64,000 nt of DNA from Austropuccinia psidii (GCA_023105745.1 JALGQZ010000009.1:34028409-34092408), one strand, 5' to 3'; shown: positions 51,204 to 63,179, counted from the stretch's first letter. Notes: generated from the sequence alone by a model not told the origin. Numbers and translations are program-made.

Positions 51204-51435
51204 TTTGGGGGCCCAGCCGTGATATTTTACCTGTGACATATTTTTTACTCTTTTTAAATCTTTTCTTCTTATATTGAAAAATTTAAAAACATATAAAAAA
51301 TACTTATAATCCAAAAAAAAAAAAAAATCCTTAAAAAATAATTTTTTTCATATTATAAGTGAGGCTTATATTTTTATTTCTTTTTTGAAATAACCTTTTT
51401 TTTACTTAATTAATTGGCTTTTTCATTAATTTTAG
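51204..51435 (+). other. B4 leader: PBS and 3' end of the predicted first intron
   Basis: TT then PBS TGGGGGCCCAGCC (51206-51218), followed by T/A-rich sequence to the acceptor TTAATTTTAG (51426-51435). No gene. The donor of this intron was not identified with confidence. Confidence 0.7.
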
Positions 51436-52347
51436 TGTCTGACAACGTGGTAAGACAAGAAAACATTGAAACAGCCTCAACAGTAACCAGCATTATCCCT
51501 GCCAGTACTGTTAATTCTGATCATAATAGTACTGTTATTGTGACTCAAAATAATCAACCTGAACCAATATCTTCTGAATTAATTAACTTGGATATAAGTA
51601 ATACACTTCAGAAAGCCAAAAATTTGGCCAATAGTAAGTTTTTGACGTAAAAATACTATTTTAAGCCTTTTTTAACCATAATTATTCCTTCAACCAGGTC
51701 AGGAGCCAGCTACAACCCCTCAAGCAGCTCCCAAAAAGGTAATAGACGTGATTATGGCAGAGGCCAACCAGGTACAGAAGGAAAAGGGTCAGTTGATGAC
51801 TTCCAAACAACTAAAATGGGTCATTCTGAAGCTGATAATACCATTTTACCTTCAAAAAGAGCTGACACCGCCACAACAAGCCTCTGTGGACATATACAAA
51901 GCCAGCCACAGTGCATACAACAATGCACTCCAATTCAAGGAGTACCAGATCCTTGCAGACCTGTGGAAGAATTGCATGAATTCTTACCTGACAGTAAGAA
52001 AATTCTTGGGCCATCCCAACACTTGCAAATTGCTCAATGGATGGCATCCATTGATGGAGAAGAAAAACATGATGCTTTTGACACTGGAATGGAGGAAAAA
52101 CAACCCTCCACCACCAAAATCAGTGCCAAAAACAGCCCCAGTGGCCAGCAGCAGCAATTCCAACGTGAAAAAGCAGCCACAACCTCCAAACAAGGGCAAA
52201 GGGAAGGCACAAGCTCCAAAACCTTACAGCCAGGGCTACAGGATTCCAAAGATTCACCAGGATGCCATGGAAAATGTATTTCAGATGGCCAGAACCATGA
52301 TGGAATTACAAAAGAAGGAGGAAGCCAGATTAAAGTTCCAGAAATGA
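51436..52347 (+). CDS. B4 ORF1: predicted spliced upstream protein, intact
   Basis: Predicted exons 51436-51633 and 51698-52347, with the first base of the ATG supplied by an upstream exon: (A)TG TCT GAC AAC. The intron is 64 bases (51634-51697, GTAAGT...ACCAG, phase 1). The joined frame is 282 residues with no stop: Thr/Ser-rich acidic N-terminus, a middle stretch with [19 protein letters not shown], a basic Pro/Lys linker (KGKGKA), then YSQGYRIPK and an amphipathic end ([19 protein letters not shown]). The end resembles the A2 frame at 8860-8998 and the D frame at 33631-33700. From 51816 it overlaps gag-pol in the +1 frame. No known domain recognised; a role with Gag or in RNA binding is only a guess. 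Confidence 0.6.
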
Positions 52348-55300
52348 TTTCTGATATATTTGATTCCATCCCAGAGTTGTATGATGCTATAAATGACGTG
52401 AAAAAACATCTTTCTGATGAAAATGAATCCATTTGTAACAACATTAAAACAAACAACCTGAGTCTGTGCCAAATTAATGAAACACTTATGTGTTTTGAAA
52501 AAGTTTTAAGAACAATTAAAAATTCTAATAATGACAATTCTTCTAACATTAAAATAAATGAACAATCTGCCATTATTAAAGAATTAACAGATAAATATTC
52601 TAAATTCAATATTGATGACATGATTGAAACAAGAATTAAACAAGCCATAAATATTATCAAGACAGATAACAAGAAAGTCCTTGATGACATTTCAAATTCA
52701 TTTACTGAAGTAAAGACATATACCATTGCCTTGAAAAAGTGTTTTGATGCTTCACAAGAAGAAGTATCAAAATTATCAATGAAATTGAATCAAGTCACTG
52801 CTGATAATACAAGACAGACAGAGTTATGGCAAGAACTTACACATAAAGAAGACATGTATAAAATTGAAGTAATAAATTTAATACAAAGCTTCCAACATGA
52901 ATACAGAAATTCCCAAAGGTGTAGCAACAGTAAAATGAATGACATTGAACAATTACTGAACACCTTACCAAGAATGTCTACACCTCTAAATCAAAATGAG
53001 GGCACAAGAATTTCAAATCCACAAGTATTGGACCCTGATAATTCACAATTAAAAAATGAATTATCCACTTCTTTTCATAACTTGGAACCATCAATGGGAC
53101 AAGCACTCTTGAAAGAAGTTCCAAAACTTAAAGAATGGCCTCACTTCAGTGGTGAAGGAGAGTATGACCATATGGAATTCATTAGAGGTATTGACATGAT
53201 CAAAGAGGATTTTGAATTACCAGACAGATTGGTAACAGCCAGGTTTAACACCTTGTTTACCAGATCAGCTCACAGATGGTACATCAAAATAAGACAAGCA
53301 CATGGACACCAGAGTTGGACTTGGTGGAAAACCCAAATCATCAACAAATGGGCAAATGATGCTTGGAGGTTTAAAGTTGAAACAGCCTTTGAATCTGCCA
53401 AATTTAATGCTGATAAAGACAAAGCTTTACCATGGTTTTGCCAACAAAAGGACAGATTAACAGCATTATATCCTGACATGTCAGAATTTATGATCCATAG
53501 AAAAATTCTGAGACAATGTGGAGGTGACTTAGAGCATGCTGTCAAAAGCAGGACTACTGAACAATCTTCAGCAGAGGATATTATCAATATACTGGAAGAA
53601 GTAACCACCAGAACCAAAATTGGTTCTAGTAGGGTGAATCTTAAAACAAGGTTTAATACACCTTGGAAAGATTCTGTGGACAAAAACCCCAAAGAAAATT
53701 CTAGTAATATTAAATATAAATCTGCAGATACAGTCAGAAAATGCCATATTTGCCAAAGCACCACCCATTTAGCCAATACATGTCCAAAAAGGGGGAAAAT
53801 CAATGAAATTAACATTGAAAAAGAACCAGATGTTGAAAAAGAAGACATAATTGAAGACAATTCAGATGATAAGTCATCCATATTCTCTGAATCTTCAAAA
53901 GATATAGAAAATATCAATGGCACTTTTGACATCATGGAATCTTATTCCCACTTACCACAATTGAGCAATGGTCAAGTTGATTTATCAAAAGTTCAAGATG
54001 CACAACTTATGAAGACAAAACCAAACAGAGGAAAAGGTTATACAGCTGGTAACTCCTGTATAACAGAAGTGGTGATTGACAACAAACCCACCAAACTTTT
54101 GCTTGACCCAGGAGCCTTCTGCTCTTGTGTTGGAAAATCTTTTCTTAAGACTTGTGTACCAAATTTTGAAGACCAATTGTTACCAATTGATGGTATAAAA
54201 TTCAACAGTGCAAGTAACCCAATGAAAGCATTAGGAATCTTTGAGACCAATGTCATATTCCCACACATAAATGGGAATTTAAGGATCACAGTTGAATTTG
54301 TTGTTATGGAAAATTGCTCTAGTACCCATTTTATATTGGGAAATGACTATTTAATCATGTATGGGATAGATTTACATAATAACAAAGACAGATACTTTAC
54401 AATTGGAGACAATAAGCGCCAGAAATTTGCCTTTTTACCCTTTAAAAGACAAATTACAGTAAACAAAGTATCACCAGTCAACTTAGAGTTAGAGAAATTC
54501 AAGTCTGAACAGTTAAATGAGGCTGAAATAAGCCTTCATCTGACTGATAAGCAAGAAAATGAACTTTCTTCCCTTTTGTATGACCACAGAGGAGCATTTG
54601 CTACAGACAAAGAACCCCTGGGAGCAATTATTGGTCATGAAGTTGACATCATTCTTAACATTGAGAGACCTTATCCACCACTCTTAAGAAGACCTGCTTA
54701 TCCAGCAAGTCCAAAATCAAGAGAAGCTCTAGAAATTCATATCAAAGAACTTCTAGACCTTGGTGTAATAAGAAAAGTAGGCCACAATGAGGAGGTAGAA
54801 ATAACTACACCAGTCATAGTGGCGTGGCATAATGGAAAATCCAGAATGGTTGGGGATTTTAGAGCTCTGAACACTTACACTGTTCCAGACAGATACCCAA
54901 TACCAAAAATCCAAATTGCCCTTACTCAAATATCTCAAGCAGTGTATATAACCACTATGGATGCCCTTAAAGGATTCCATCAAAATGTAGTAACACCAAG
55001 AGCAAGAAAATATTTGAGAATTATTGTTCATTGTGGAGTGTATGAATACTTAAGGATGCCCTTTGGTATCAAAAATGCACCTTCACACTTCCAAAGAATG
55101 ATGAATGAAATCTTCCCTGAAGAACTCTCAGAGGGATGGTTAATCATTTACATTGATGACATTATTATCTGTTCAAAGACTTGGGAGGAGCACATGTACA
55201 GATTATCAAGAGTTTTGACAAAAATCCAATCAGTAAACATGAAAATCTCCTTGAAGAAATGTCATTTTGGATTTAAAGAACTTAAGGCACTAGGACATGT

Positions 55301-57608
55301 TGTATCTGGTTTGTCCCTTGGAATTGATAAAAACAAAGTTGCAGCAGTATTGTTAAAACCCATGCCTCAGAATAAGAAGGAAATTCAGTCATTCTTAGGT
55401 TTTGCAGGATATTACAGGCAGCACATTAAAGACTTTGCATCCATAGCAAGACCACTTTATAAGTTGTGTGACAAAGACACAGTATTTGAGATGACTGTTG
55501 ATAGAGTCAAAGCTTTTGAGTCTCTAAGAGAAGCATTGACCACTGCTCCACTCTTACTGATGCCAGACTTTAAATTGCCTTTCAAACTGTATATTGATGC
55601 ATCAGGGGATGGACTAGGTGCTGCACTTCACCAAGTTCAGATCATAAATGACAAACCTGTAGAAGGACCAATATGTTTCATATCCAGGCAAATCAAACCA
55701 ACTGAAGCCAGATATGGAGCAAGTCAAATGGAATGTCTATGCCTTGTCTGGGCCTTAGAGAAATTGAACTATTTCTTAGAGGGATGTGTTTTTGAAGTAA
55801 TAACAGATTGTACAGCTGTGAAATCACTTTTGAACATGAAAACACCTAACAGACACATGCTCAGATGGCAAATAGCCATACAAGAATACAGAGGCAATAT
55901 GACTATTGTTCATAAGGATGGGAATATTCATAAGAATGCAGATGGACTAAGCAGATGGCCATTACCAAATAACATTGATAATCCTGCTTATGTTCCAGAA
56001 GAAGCTTCACCACAAATTCCAATAGAAGGAATAAGTGTTACAGACTTGAACACCACCTTCTTTGAAGAAGTCAGAAATAGTTACACTCAAGATAAGAATT
56101 GTAGCATCTTATGCCAATTACTTAACAAAGACTGTAAAGACAACTCTCTAATACATGCCTTGGATGAAGTATGGAGAAAATCTTATAATGAAGGGAGATT
56201 TCACCTACTGGATGGTATAATTTACCACAGAACCAAGCACACATGTGTCATGACAGTTGTAGACAGGTCATTAATCAATCTTGTACTGAAAGAATGCCAT
56301 GATAGTCCCTTTTCAGGACATCTTTCTGAGGACAGAACAAGAGAGAAAGTAAAGACCTGCATATGGTGGCCAATGTGGCAAAAAGATGTTGCAGAATATT
56401 GCAAAACCTGTGACAGATGCCAAAAGGCAAATAAATCCACTGGCAAAAGACTTGGAAATATGATGAAAATCCAAGAACCAAACAGACCTTGGGAAATTGT
56501 CCATATGGATTGGGTAACTGGCCTACCACCAGGAGGTGACAGGAGCTATAATGCTTGCCTAGTAATTGTGGACAGATTCAGTAAAACTCCAATCTTTTTA
56601 CCATGTCACAAAGATGATACAGCCATGGATACAGCTCTTCTGATATGGAATAGAGTAGTGTCATGGACTGGGATATTTACAAATATCATCAGTGATAGAG
56701 ATCCCAAATTCACTTCAGCTCTATGGACAAATCTTCACCAATTATTTGGCACAAAACTGTCTTTCTCTACAGCCTACCACCCACAAACTGATGGTCTGGC
56801 TGAAAGAATGATCCAAACCTTAGAGGACATGGTGAGAAGATTTTGTGCATATGGCCTTGAATTCAAAGATTGTGATGGATTTACCCATGATTGGTGTACT
56901 CTGTTACCAGCACTGGAATTAGCATATAAAACATCAATCCATTCCAGTACCAATCAAACTCCTGCTATTCTAGAAAAAGGATGGAACCCCAAGTTACCCC
57001 AAGATTCCTTGAGGAAAGACTTAATTGAAATACATCCCACAGCTGCTAGCTTCAAAGGAATGCTAGACAAAGCTAGAAAGCATGCAGTAAGGTGCATGGA
57101 GGACTCTTTTGCATATGCTAAAGACAAATGGGATAAATCTCATGCAACCCCAGATTTCAAAGTGGGGGACCTAGTTCTTGTATCCACCACTAACTTCAAT
57201 AACATCAAAGGATGTAAAAAGTTAAAAGACTCCTTTGCAGGACCTTTTGTGATTAAGGCCCTCCATGGAGAAAATGCTGTTGAAGTAGAGTTATCTGAAG
57301 AACTTAGCAATAAGCACCCTACATTTCCAGTAAGCTTGATAAAGCCATACAAATCTAGTGATGCTGAGAAATTTCCCTTGAGGAATAAGATTCCCCAAGT
57401 TATACCTCCTATTGAGACATCTGGTATTAAGAAAATAACCAAAGTTCTTAAAGAAAGGAAATTAAGAACCAAGAAAGTAAGGGAATACCTTGTTAGGTAC
57501 AGTGACCCAACTTGTGAAGATGAATGGTTAGAAGAGAAAGATATACCAGAAGCCACCAAACTCCTGAGGAGATTCAGACACACTAGAAACACCAATATTA
57601 CAAAGTAA
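51816..57608 (+). CDS. Gag-Pol polyprotein of element B4
   Basis: A 1930-residue polyprotein that makes particles and copies and integrates the element. In order: N-terminal region, coiled-coil-like Gag (about 180-400), capsid-like region with [15 protein letters not shown] (near 445), CCHC knuckle [14 protein letters not shown] (643), retropepsin DPG (764), RT YIDD (1112-1115), RNase H first Asp (1261), integrase HHCC (His about 1495, Cys about 1532) and DDE core Asp1565, Asp1627, Glu1663 (D-35-E spacing). GPF lies near 1808 and a chromodomain-like tail near 1877-1926. The frame is open upstream to 51651, but the family start ATG (as in B2) is ATT at 51684-51686, so 51816 is the first ATG left. 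DPG replaces the usual D[ST]G. Confidence 0.94.
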   Translation: MGHSEADNTILPSKRADTATTSLCGHIQSQPQCIQQCTPIQGVPDPCRPVEELHEFLPDSKKILGPSQHLQIAQWMASIDGEEKHDAFDTGMEEKQPSTTKISAKNSPSGQQQQFQREKAATTSKQGQREGTSSKTLQPGLQDSKDSPGCHGKCISDGQNHDGITKEGGSQIKVPEMISDIFDSIPELYDAINDVKKHLSDENESICNNIKTNNLSLCQINETLMCFEKVLRTIKNSNNDNSSNIKINEQSAIIKELTDKYSKFNIDDMIETRIKQAINIIKTDNKKVLDDISNSFTEVKTYTIALKKCFDASQEEVSKLSMKLNQVTADNTRQTELWQELTHKEDMYKIEVINLIQSFQHEYRNSQRCSNSKMNDIEQLLNTLPRMSTPLNQNEGTRISNPQVLDPDNSQLKNELSTSFHNLEPSMGQALLKEVPKLKEWPHFSGEGEYDHMEFIRGIDMIKEDFELPDRLVTARFNTLFTRSAHRWYIKIRQAHGHQSWTWWKTQIINKWANDAWRFKVETAFESAKFNADKDKALPWFCQQKDRLTALYPDMSEFMIHRKILRQCGGDLEHAVKSRTTEQSSAEDIINILEEVTTRTKIGSSRVNLKTRFNTPWKDSVDKNPKENSSNIKYKSADTVRKCHICQSTTHLANTCPKRGKINEINIEKEPDVEKEDIIEDNSDDKSSIFSESSKDIENINGTFDIMESYSHLPQLSNGQVDLSKVQDAQLMKTKPNRGKGYTAGNSCITEVVIDNKPTKLLLDPGAFCSCVGKSFLKTCVPNFEDQLLPIDGIKFNSASNPMKALGIFETNVIFPHINGNLRITVEFVVMENCSSTHFILGNDYLIMYGIDLHNNKDRYFTIGDNKRQKFAFLPFKRQITVNKVSPVNLELEKFKSEQLNEAEISLHLTDKQENELSSLLYDHRGAFATDKEPLGAIIGHEVDIILNIERPYPPLLRRPAYPASPKSREALEIHIKELLDLGVIRKVGHNEEVEITTPVIVAWHNGKSRMVGDFRALNTYTVPDRYPIPKIQIALTQISQAVYITTMDALKGFHQNVVTPRARKYLRIIVHCGVYEYLRMPFGIKNAPSHFQRMMNEIFPEELSEGWLIIYIDDIIICSKTWEEHMYRLSRVLTKIQSVNMKISLKKCHFGFKELKALGHVVSGLSLGIDKNKVAAVLLKPMPQNKKEIQSFLGFAGYYRQHIKDFASIARPLYKLCDKDTVFEMTVDRVKAFESLREALTTAPLLLMPDFKLPFKLYIDASGDGLGAALHQVQIINDKPVEGPICFISRQIKPTEARYGASQMECLCLVWALEKLNYFLEGCVFEVITDCTAVKSLLNMKTPNRHMLRWQIAIQEYRGNMTIVHKDGNIHKNADGLSRWPLPNNIDNPAYVPEEASPQIPIEGISVTDLNTTFFEEVRNSYTQDKNCSILCQLLNKDCKDNSLIHALDEVWRKSYNEGRFHLLDGIIYHRTKHTCVMTVVDRSLINLVLKECHDSPFSGHLSEDRTREKVKTCIWWPMWQKDVAEYCKTCDRCQKANKSTGKRLGNMMKIQEPNRPWEIVHMDWVTGLPPGGDRSYNACLVIVDRFSKTPIFLPCHKDDTAMDTALLIWNRVVSWTGIFTNIISDRDPKFTSALWTNLHQLFGTKLSFSTAYHPQTDGLAERMIQTLEDMVRRFCAYGLEFKDCDGFTHDWCTLLPALELAYKTSIHSSTNQTPAILEKGWNPKLPQDSLRKDLIEIHPTAASFKGMLDKARKHAVRCMEDSFAYAKDKWDKSHATPDFKVGDLVLVSTTNFNNIKGCKKLKDSFAGPFVIKALHGENAVEVELSEELSNKHPTFPVSLIKPYKSSDAEKFPLRNKIPQVIPPIETSGIKKITKVLKERKLRTKKVREYLVRYSDPTCEDEWLEEKDIPEATKLLRRFRHTRNTNITK

Positions 57609-57615
57609 TATTCTT

Positions 57616-57631
57616 TTTTAGGGGGAGGGAA
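57616..57631 (+). promoter_or_regulatory. B4 polypurine tract
   Basis: TTTTAGGGGGAGGGAA directly before the 3' LTR, 8 bases after the gag-pol stop. Confidence 0.88.
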
Positions 57632-59480
57632 TGTGAGCCTTAGAGGTAATTTCATATACCCAAAAGACCACAAATATAAAAAAATAACATATTAATATAA
57701 ATAAAATAAATTTATCTATATTATTAAAATAAAAATAAAAAATATAAATATAAAATTATATTAAAAATAAAAAATTAATTATAATTTAAAAATAAAATTA
57801 CTTTAAATTTTGTAAATATAAAATTACATTTATACTTGAAAAATTTAAGTAAAAATGAAATTTTAACAAAATTGTGAAAAAATAAATAAATTTGGAAAAA
57901 AGTTAAATAAAATTTATTATAACTTTTTATCCAATAAATAAACATATAAATTTTATTTCACCATTGGATTCCTCATAAAAAATCAGGTGGGGTCACCTCT
58001 GGGTGAAATTTTTGTAACTCAACTCTAAATAAGCTTAAATTAAGTTTTTAGTATTTTCAATACAAAAGTTGAAAATCCTCAAAACCTTAATTTAATTCAC
58101 ACCACATGTGGTGTTAACCATCAATTTTTGTGTTAAAATTGAGGTGTTGTGTTTAGTTTAGAAGTTATGAGGAATTGAAGTATTTTCAATTGAATTCAAT
58201 TGAAATGTCAAAATGTGCGCGTGTATTACATAAGTGAACTTTGATTTACATATGAGGTGTCAATTATTACTGTATTGTACTGTACAATTGAATTGAATTA
58301 CATATGTAAATTATAAGTATAATACATGATGAGGAATTAAAGGAAAAATAAATTGGAAAGATTAAATTTGGGGGGGAAAAGGAACTCCAGCTCTAAGGGG
58401 GAGCTAGACCCCCAAAATCCTTGCTGACAGGCGTGGGATGTCAAAATTCACGCAAAAGTTCATCACTTTTGGCCTGGAATTGAGTTACAGGGTCTGTGGA
58501 CTCAATTGATGATGAGGTTTTGATACCAACTGGGGTAGTTTTAGCTGTTGCCAAGAGGGTAAAACTACCCTTAAGATAAAACAATCATAATAAAAACAGT
58601 TTTAACTGGTTTCTACGCCTCTGACACACATTCTGACGTGTTTTGAAGGCTCTAGGCCTGGTATTGCTATAGTAATGGCTGATTTAAGGGTCTAAAATGG
58701 CTAAAAATGGCTAAAAATGGCTAAAAATGGCTTAAACCAGCCCTTTTTGGTCTAAACCAGGGTTCAATGATGCCATAATTGGCTTTTCTGTTGTCAGACT
58801 GTTTTTCACGACTGACAAGAGTAAATTTTACTTTTGGAGTAAGAGAATTGATGGCTATAAAAGAATGTCTTCTTTGCCCCACTTTTCTCTTCATGTTAGA
58901 ATCTTTTCCTTTTATTAATTAGTTTAAAACTGTTAAACCAATCAATCAAAGATTCCAACCACCACTTTTAAATCATTTTAATCCTTTTAACCACGTGAAA
59001 AAATCATTATAATCATTGTTTGTAACTCTTATAATCATTTTTACCCCTGAACCACCCCAAAAGTGAATTAAAGCATCTTTCATCACTGTTAACTTTGTCA
59101 CTTTGTTTCCAAATTCACTCTGGTCACTTTTGAGCGTGTTTTCTCTTTAATATTCTTTTTAAAGACTTTGTTCTTTAATTAATTGCTTGCAGTTCTTTGC
59201 TCAATTAATTCCAATTGAAATTGCTCTTGAAGAAATTTCTTTTGTAGCCTTAAAATATCTCTTGTAGAGTATTTTTTGGATAAATTTTTATTGTTGGTAA
59301 AACAATAAATTTTTATAATATTATTGTTTTATACTAATAAAGTTATAAATAATAAAATTGGCGTGTTTTCTCTTAAAAATAATATTTCATACTATTTTTA
59401 ATTGATTTTTACCATATACAAATTTTGAGGACAGGAAAAGTACTTGATTTTTAATCAAAGTTTCATATCCACACCTTACA
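57632..59480 (+). repeat. B4 3' LTR
   Basis: Nearly identical to the 5' LTR; TATAAAAG at 58856-58863. Has four AAAAATGGCT units (near 58700) where the 5' LTR has three. Ends ACACCTTACA, followed by ATATT. Confidence 0.95.
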
Positions 59481-61013
59481 ATATTAAAACTTCTCATCCA
59501 ATAAATATCCTTAAGAAAATTACTGCACCATTGGATTCCTCATAAAAGATAAGGTGGGGTCACCTCTGAGTAAAAATGCTGTAACTCAACTCTAAATAAG
59601 CTCAAATTGAGTTTTTAATATTTTCTGTAAAAAAGTTGAAAATACACAAAACCTTAATTGAATTCACACCACATGTGGTGTTAACCATCAATTTTTGTGT
59701 TAAAATTGAGGTGTTGTGTGTAGTTTAGAAGTTGTGAGGAATTGAATTATTTTCAATTGAAATGTCAAAAAGGCGCGCATGTATTACATAAGTGAACTGT
59801 AAGCTTCATATGAGGTGTCAATTACTACAGATTTTCACTTCAAAACTCAATTGAATTGTATGTGTAAATTACAAGTGTATTGCATGATGAGGAATTAAAG
59901 AAAAAATAAATAAATTGGAAAGAGTAATTCTGGGGGAAAAGGTACTCTAGCTCCAAGGGGGAGCCAGACCCCCAAATTCCTTGCTGATAGGCCTGGGATG
60001 TCAAACTCCACACAAACATTCATCACCTTTGGCCTGGAATTGAGTCACAGGGTCTGTGACTCAATTGATGATGAGGTTTTCATACCAACCAGGTCAGTTT
60101 TAACTGTTGCCAAGAGGGTAAAGCTACCCTTAAGTTAAAAAAATCTTATTAAAAACAGTTTTGACTTACTGATTTCTGCGACTCTTACACACATTATGAT
60201 GTGTTTTCAAGGCTCTAGACCAGGTATTACTACAGTAATGGCTGCTTTAAGGGTCTAAAATGGCTAAAACCTGCCCTTTTTTAGTCTAAACCAGGGTTCA
60301 ATGATGCCATAATTTGCTTTTCTGATTTCAGAGTGTTTTTCACGACTGACAAGAGTAAATTTTACTTTTGCAGTAAGAAAATTGATGGCTATAAAAGAAT
60401 TTCTTCGTTGCCCCACTTTTCTCTTCATATTAGAATCTTCTCCTCTTATAATTAGTTTAAACACTGTTAAACCAATCAATATAAAATTACGACCATCCTT
60501 TTTAAATTATTTTAAACCCTTCAACCACGTGAAAAAATCATTATATTCATTGTTGGTAACTCTTATAGTCATTTTTACCCCTTGAACCACCCCAAAAGGG
60601 AGTTAAAGCATATTTCATCACTGTTAACTTTGTTACTTTGTTTCCAACTTCACTCTGGTCACTTTTGGGTGTTTTTTCTCTTGAAATATCTTTTGAAAGA
60701 CTCTTTTCTTTAATCAATTGCTTGCAGTTCTTTACTCAATTAATTTCAATTGAAATTGCTCTTGAAGAAATTTCTTTTGTAGCCTTAAATATCTCTTGTG
60801 GAGTATTTTTGGATACCTTTTTATTGTTGTTAAAACAATAAATCTTTATAATATCATTTTTTAATACTTATAAAGCTCAAAATAATAAATCTGGCATGTT
60901 TTTTCTTAAAACTACTATTTCATACTATTTTTGATTATATTTTACCTTATACAAATTTTGAGGACAGGAAAAGTACTTGATATATAATCAAATTTTCATA
61001 TCCACACCTTACA

Positions 61014-61207
61014 TACTCATTGCCTCCATTTCCACAGCTGGAAAAAGCCTCAACATCACTTGCACTAATATTGTCTATTTAATGGTGGGGGACCCCCAAC
61101 GTTCTACCCAAATTTTCCGACTCTGACATCCACCTTTCCAGGATCCCAACTGGAGCCCAGTCATTGAGGCTCAGGCTGTTGATTGACTTCATTGTATTGG
61201 CCAACAA
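61014..61207 (+). pseudogene. SNF2/RAD5-like helicase relic, piece 3 (motifs V-VI)
   Basis: Joins piece 2 across B5: the codons before 49080 and after 61018 give EVLIASISTAGKSLNIT (motif V region), then NWSPVIEAQAVD, a stop, and LHCIGQQ. The family motif VI is QAxDRxHRIGQ. The Arg codons are TGA (61184-61186) and TGT (61193-61195), both one C-to-T step from CGA and CGT. A further stop lies near 61123. The relic merges into element E LTR at about 61208. Confidence 0.82.
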
Positions 61208-63179
61208 CGTGAACCTTTCAGATATGACCACATACCCAAAAAGGTCACAAGAAATACTTAAAATAATTATACCTTAGAATTACAAAACTGCCATGAATAG
61301 GCATAAAGCTTGGTTTAACTTAAAAACCAATGAATAAATATGTTGAATAAATTACACCATTGGTTTCCTCATGGCAAAATACACATATACCATTTTTATG
61401 GCATTTTTGTAAAGTCAATATGTAATGAGTTATAAGTAATAAAACCTTATAAAAAACATGAATCCTTAATTATTTCAAATACCAATGATACAACATGTGA
61501 AATGAATTGTACCATTGGATTCCCCATAAAATGCTACACATAAAACAATTAAGGAGCTAATCTCCAAGCTCAATACTTAAGGAGTTAAGCTGAATATATG
61601 CACTTTTTTGGTCAATGCATATATTCAAGGATTTTAGCTAATATCTTTTGAAATATACATGATAGAGTGATAAACCAAAAATAAAGTCACCACGTAATTA
61701 CTTTAGAAACACAGAAATGAGCTTTATTCAACAAGCTATAAGAAAGGTTAAGATCTGTACTGGATTATTGATTAAAATCAATAGAGCTGTTGACCACTTT
61801 GTTGTGAAAGTGGTCCAAAATTAAAAAGAAGTGGACAGTCAGATTTGACTAGTTCATTTGTGAAGAATGACTTCCTCTCATCATAATGTTCAAGGTATAC
61901 CCCCCTGAAATCATGGTTTGAAGTTTAAAATATTCAATTTTAACAGAAAAGATGAGCTACAAGAAAAATCATCAAACATAGAGTTTTGATGATGTAATGA
62001 AATGCTCTTGAAGGTGTAATGGAGACATGCCAAGCTATCAGAATCCACTCTCAGAATAGCTGTAGCGTGTTTAACTTAAAATCTAGTAATGATCAAAGCT
62101 TAAGCTTAAATTTGATCATTTATGAGCACTCACTCTAATCTTATTTTATGTTTAACAGTCATATAAGTGATGAAAGTTATGAATACTATTACATTATGGT
62201 TAATAATAATAAAATTCACAAAGCTTAGGCTTCTTCCAAGCCTATGACGTCATCAAACTTAAAGCTACAGTGATAACTCTAAATAATGGCGTAATAATGA
62301 GGTAAGATGGTTTGATCATGATGTAATCATCACTAAACCTTAGAATATTGATAAATTATAGTAAAAATCATCATTAAACGTCTACTAGAAGCCTGCTGGA
62401 CTCTAGAAGGGAGGTATTTACTATAAAGAGAGCTCTTTTTACTCTATTTGCCCCTCAGATGCTTACAAAACACTAAAATATTTTGAATCAAAAGGTAATT
62501 TTTATATTCTTTATATCTAAAACTCTTATATTATTAAAAACCAACAATAATCTTATTATAATAATAATCTTTGACATGATCATTACCTTTATTCAACTGT
62601 TTTGTTTAAAATTCTCTTAAAAACCTCAATTCCACATAAAATTAATAATATTTGTAATTTCTCTTAAAATTGATTGTAAACACAATTTAAACAAGCTGTA
62701 TTTACATTTTTTGATGTAAAATTATTCAAAATTATTATATTAATTATCAAAAGTAGGTTATTTCTTCTTATTATACTAATTTCCTCTTTATTATTACTTC
62801 AAATAACTGTATAATTAATATAAATAGTATTTATATTAATTTATGACTTTAATATTAGTAATATTATTGTTATTAATTTCTTTTTATTAATAAAAAACAA
62901 TTTTCTACACCTTCATCATTTGTTGGTAACAATAATAAAGCGCTTTTAAATATATTAATTATCTCATATTAATATATTTATTTATTATATTATTTTTTTT
63001 CAAAATATAAATTATATTATTATATTTATTCAATAATATAATTATTTTTACGCCATAATTATAATAATTCTTTATTATTCTAATTATTTTATCTTATTTA
63101 TTTTTTTATAAGGACATTCATAGTAAAATAAGTAAAATATTAGTAATTTTTACTTATTGTTTCATAGTCAAACCTTACA
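61208..63179 (+). repeat. 5' LTR of element E
   Basis: The end CAAACCTTACA (63179) is clear because the PBS follows. The start is less sure: CGTGAACC at 61208 aligns without gaps to TGTGAGCC of family A through CATACCCAAA. TATAAAG at 62422-62428 is a likely TATA box. Possible splice donors are AAAAG/GTAATT (near 62493) and AAAA/GTAGGT (62753). No gene inside. Confidence 0.65.

Larger units (their letters stand above)
49366..59480 (+). mobile_element. Element B4: complete, young family-B Ty3/Gypsy element
   Basis: A 10,115-base element with LTRs of 1838 and 1849 bases, PBS, ORF1, a 1930-codon gag-pol and PPT. It is flanked by ATATT (49361-49365, 59481-59485). By eye the LTRs differ by about six substitutions, a one-base indel and one extra 10-base unit, which indicates recent insertion. 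Only the Gag start codon and the DPG protease motif raise doubt about activity. Confidence 0.96.
49081..61013 (+). repeat. Solo LTR B5 (family B), split by element B4
   Basis: Two halves, 49081-49365 (TGTGAGCCTTAGAGG start) and 59486-61013 (ending ACACCTTACA), add up to about 1813 bases, one family-B LTR. TACTC flanks it at 49076-49080 and 61014-61018. There is no interior of its own. The LTR TATA box is at about 60391 (GCTATAAAAG). Confidence 0.88.

Noticed and set aside
52034..57673. Minus-strand open frames across B4 gag-pol (e.g. 52034-52726, 53270-53935, 57140-57673)
   Set aside because: Shadows of the intact B4 frame; similar shadows appear opposite B2 at the same places.
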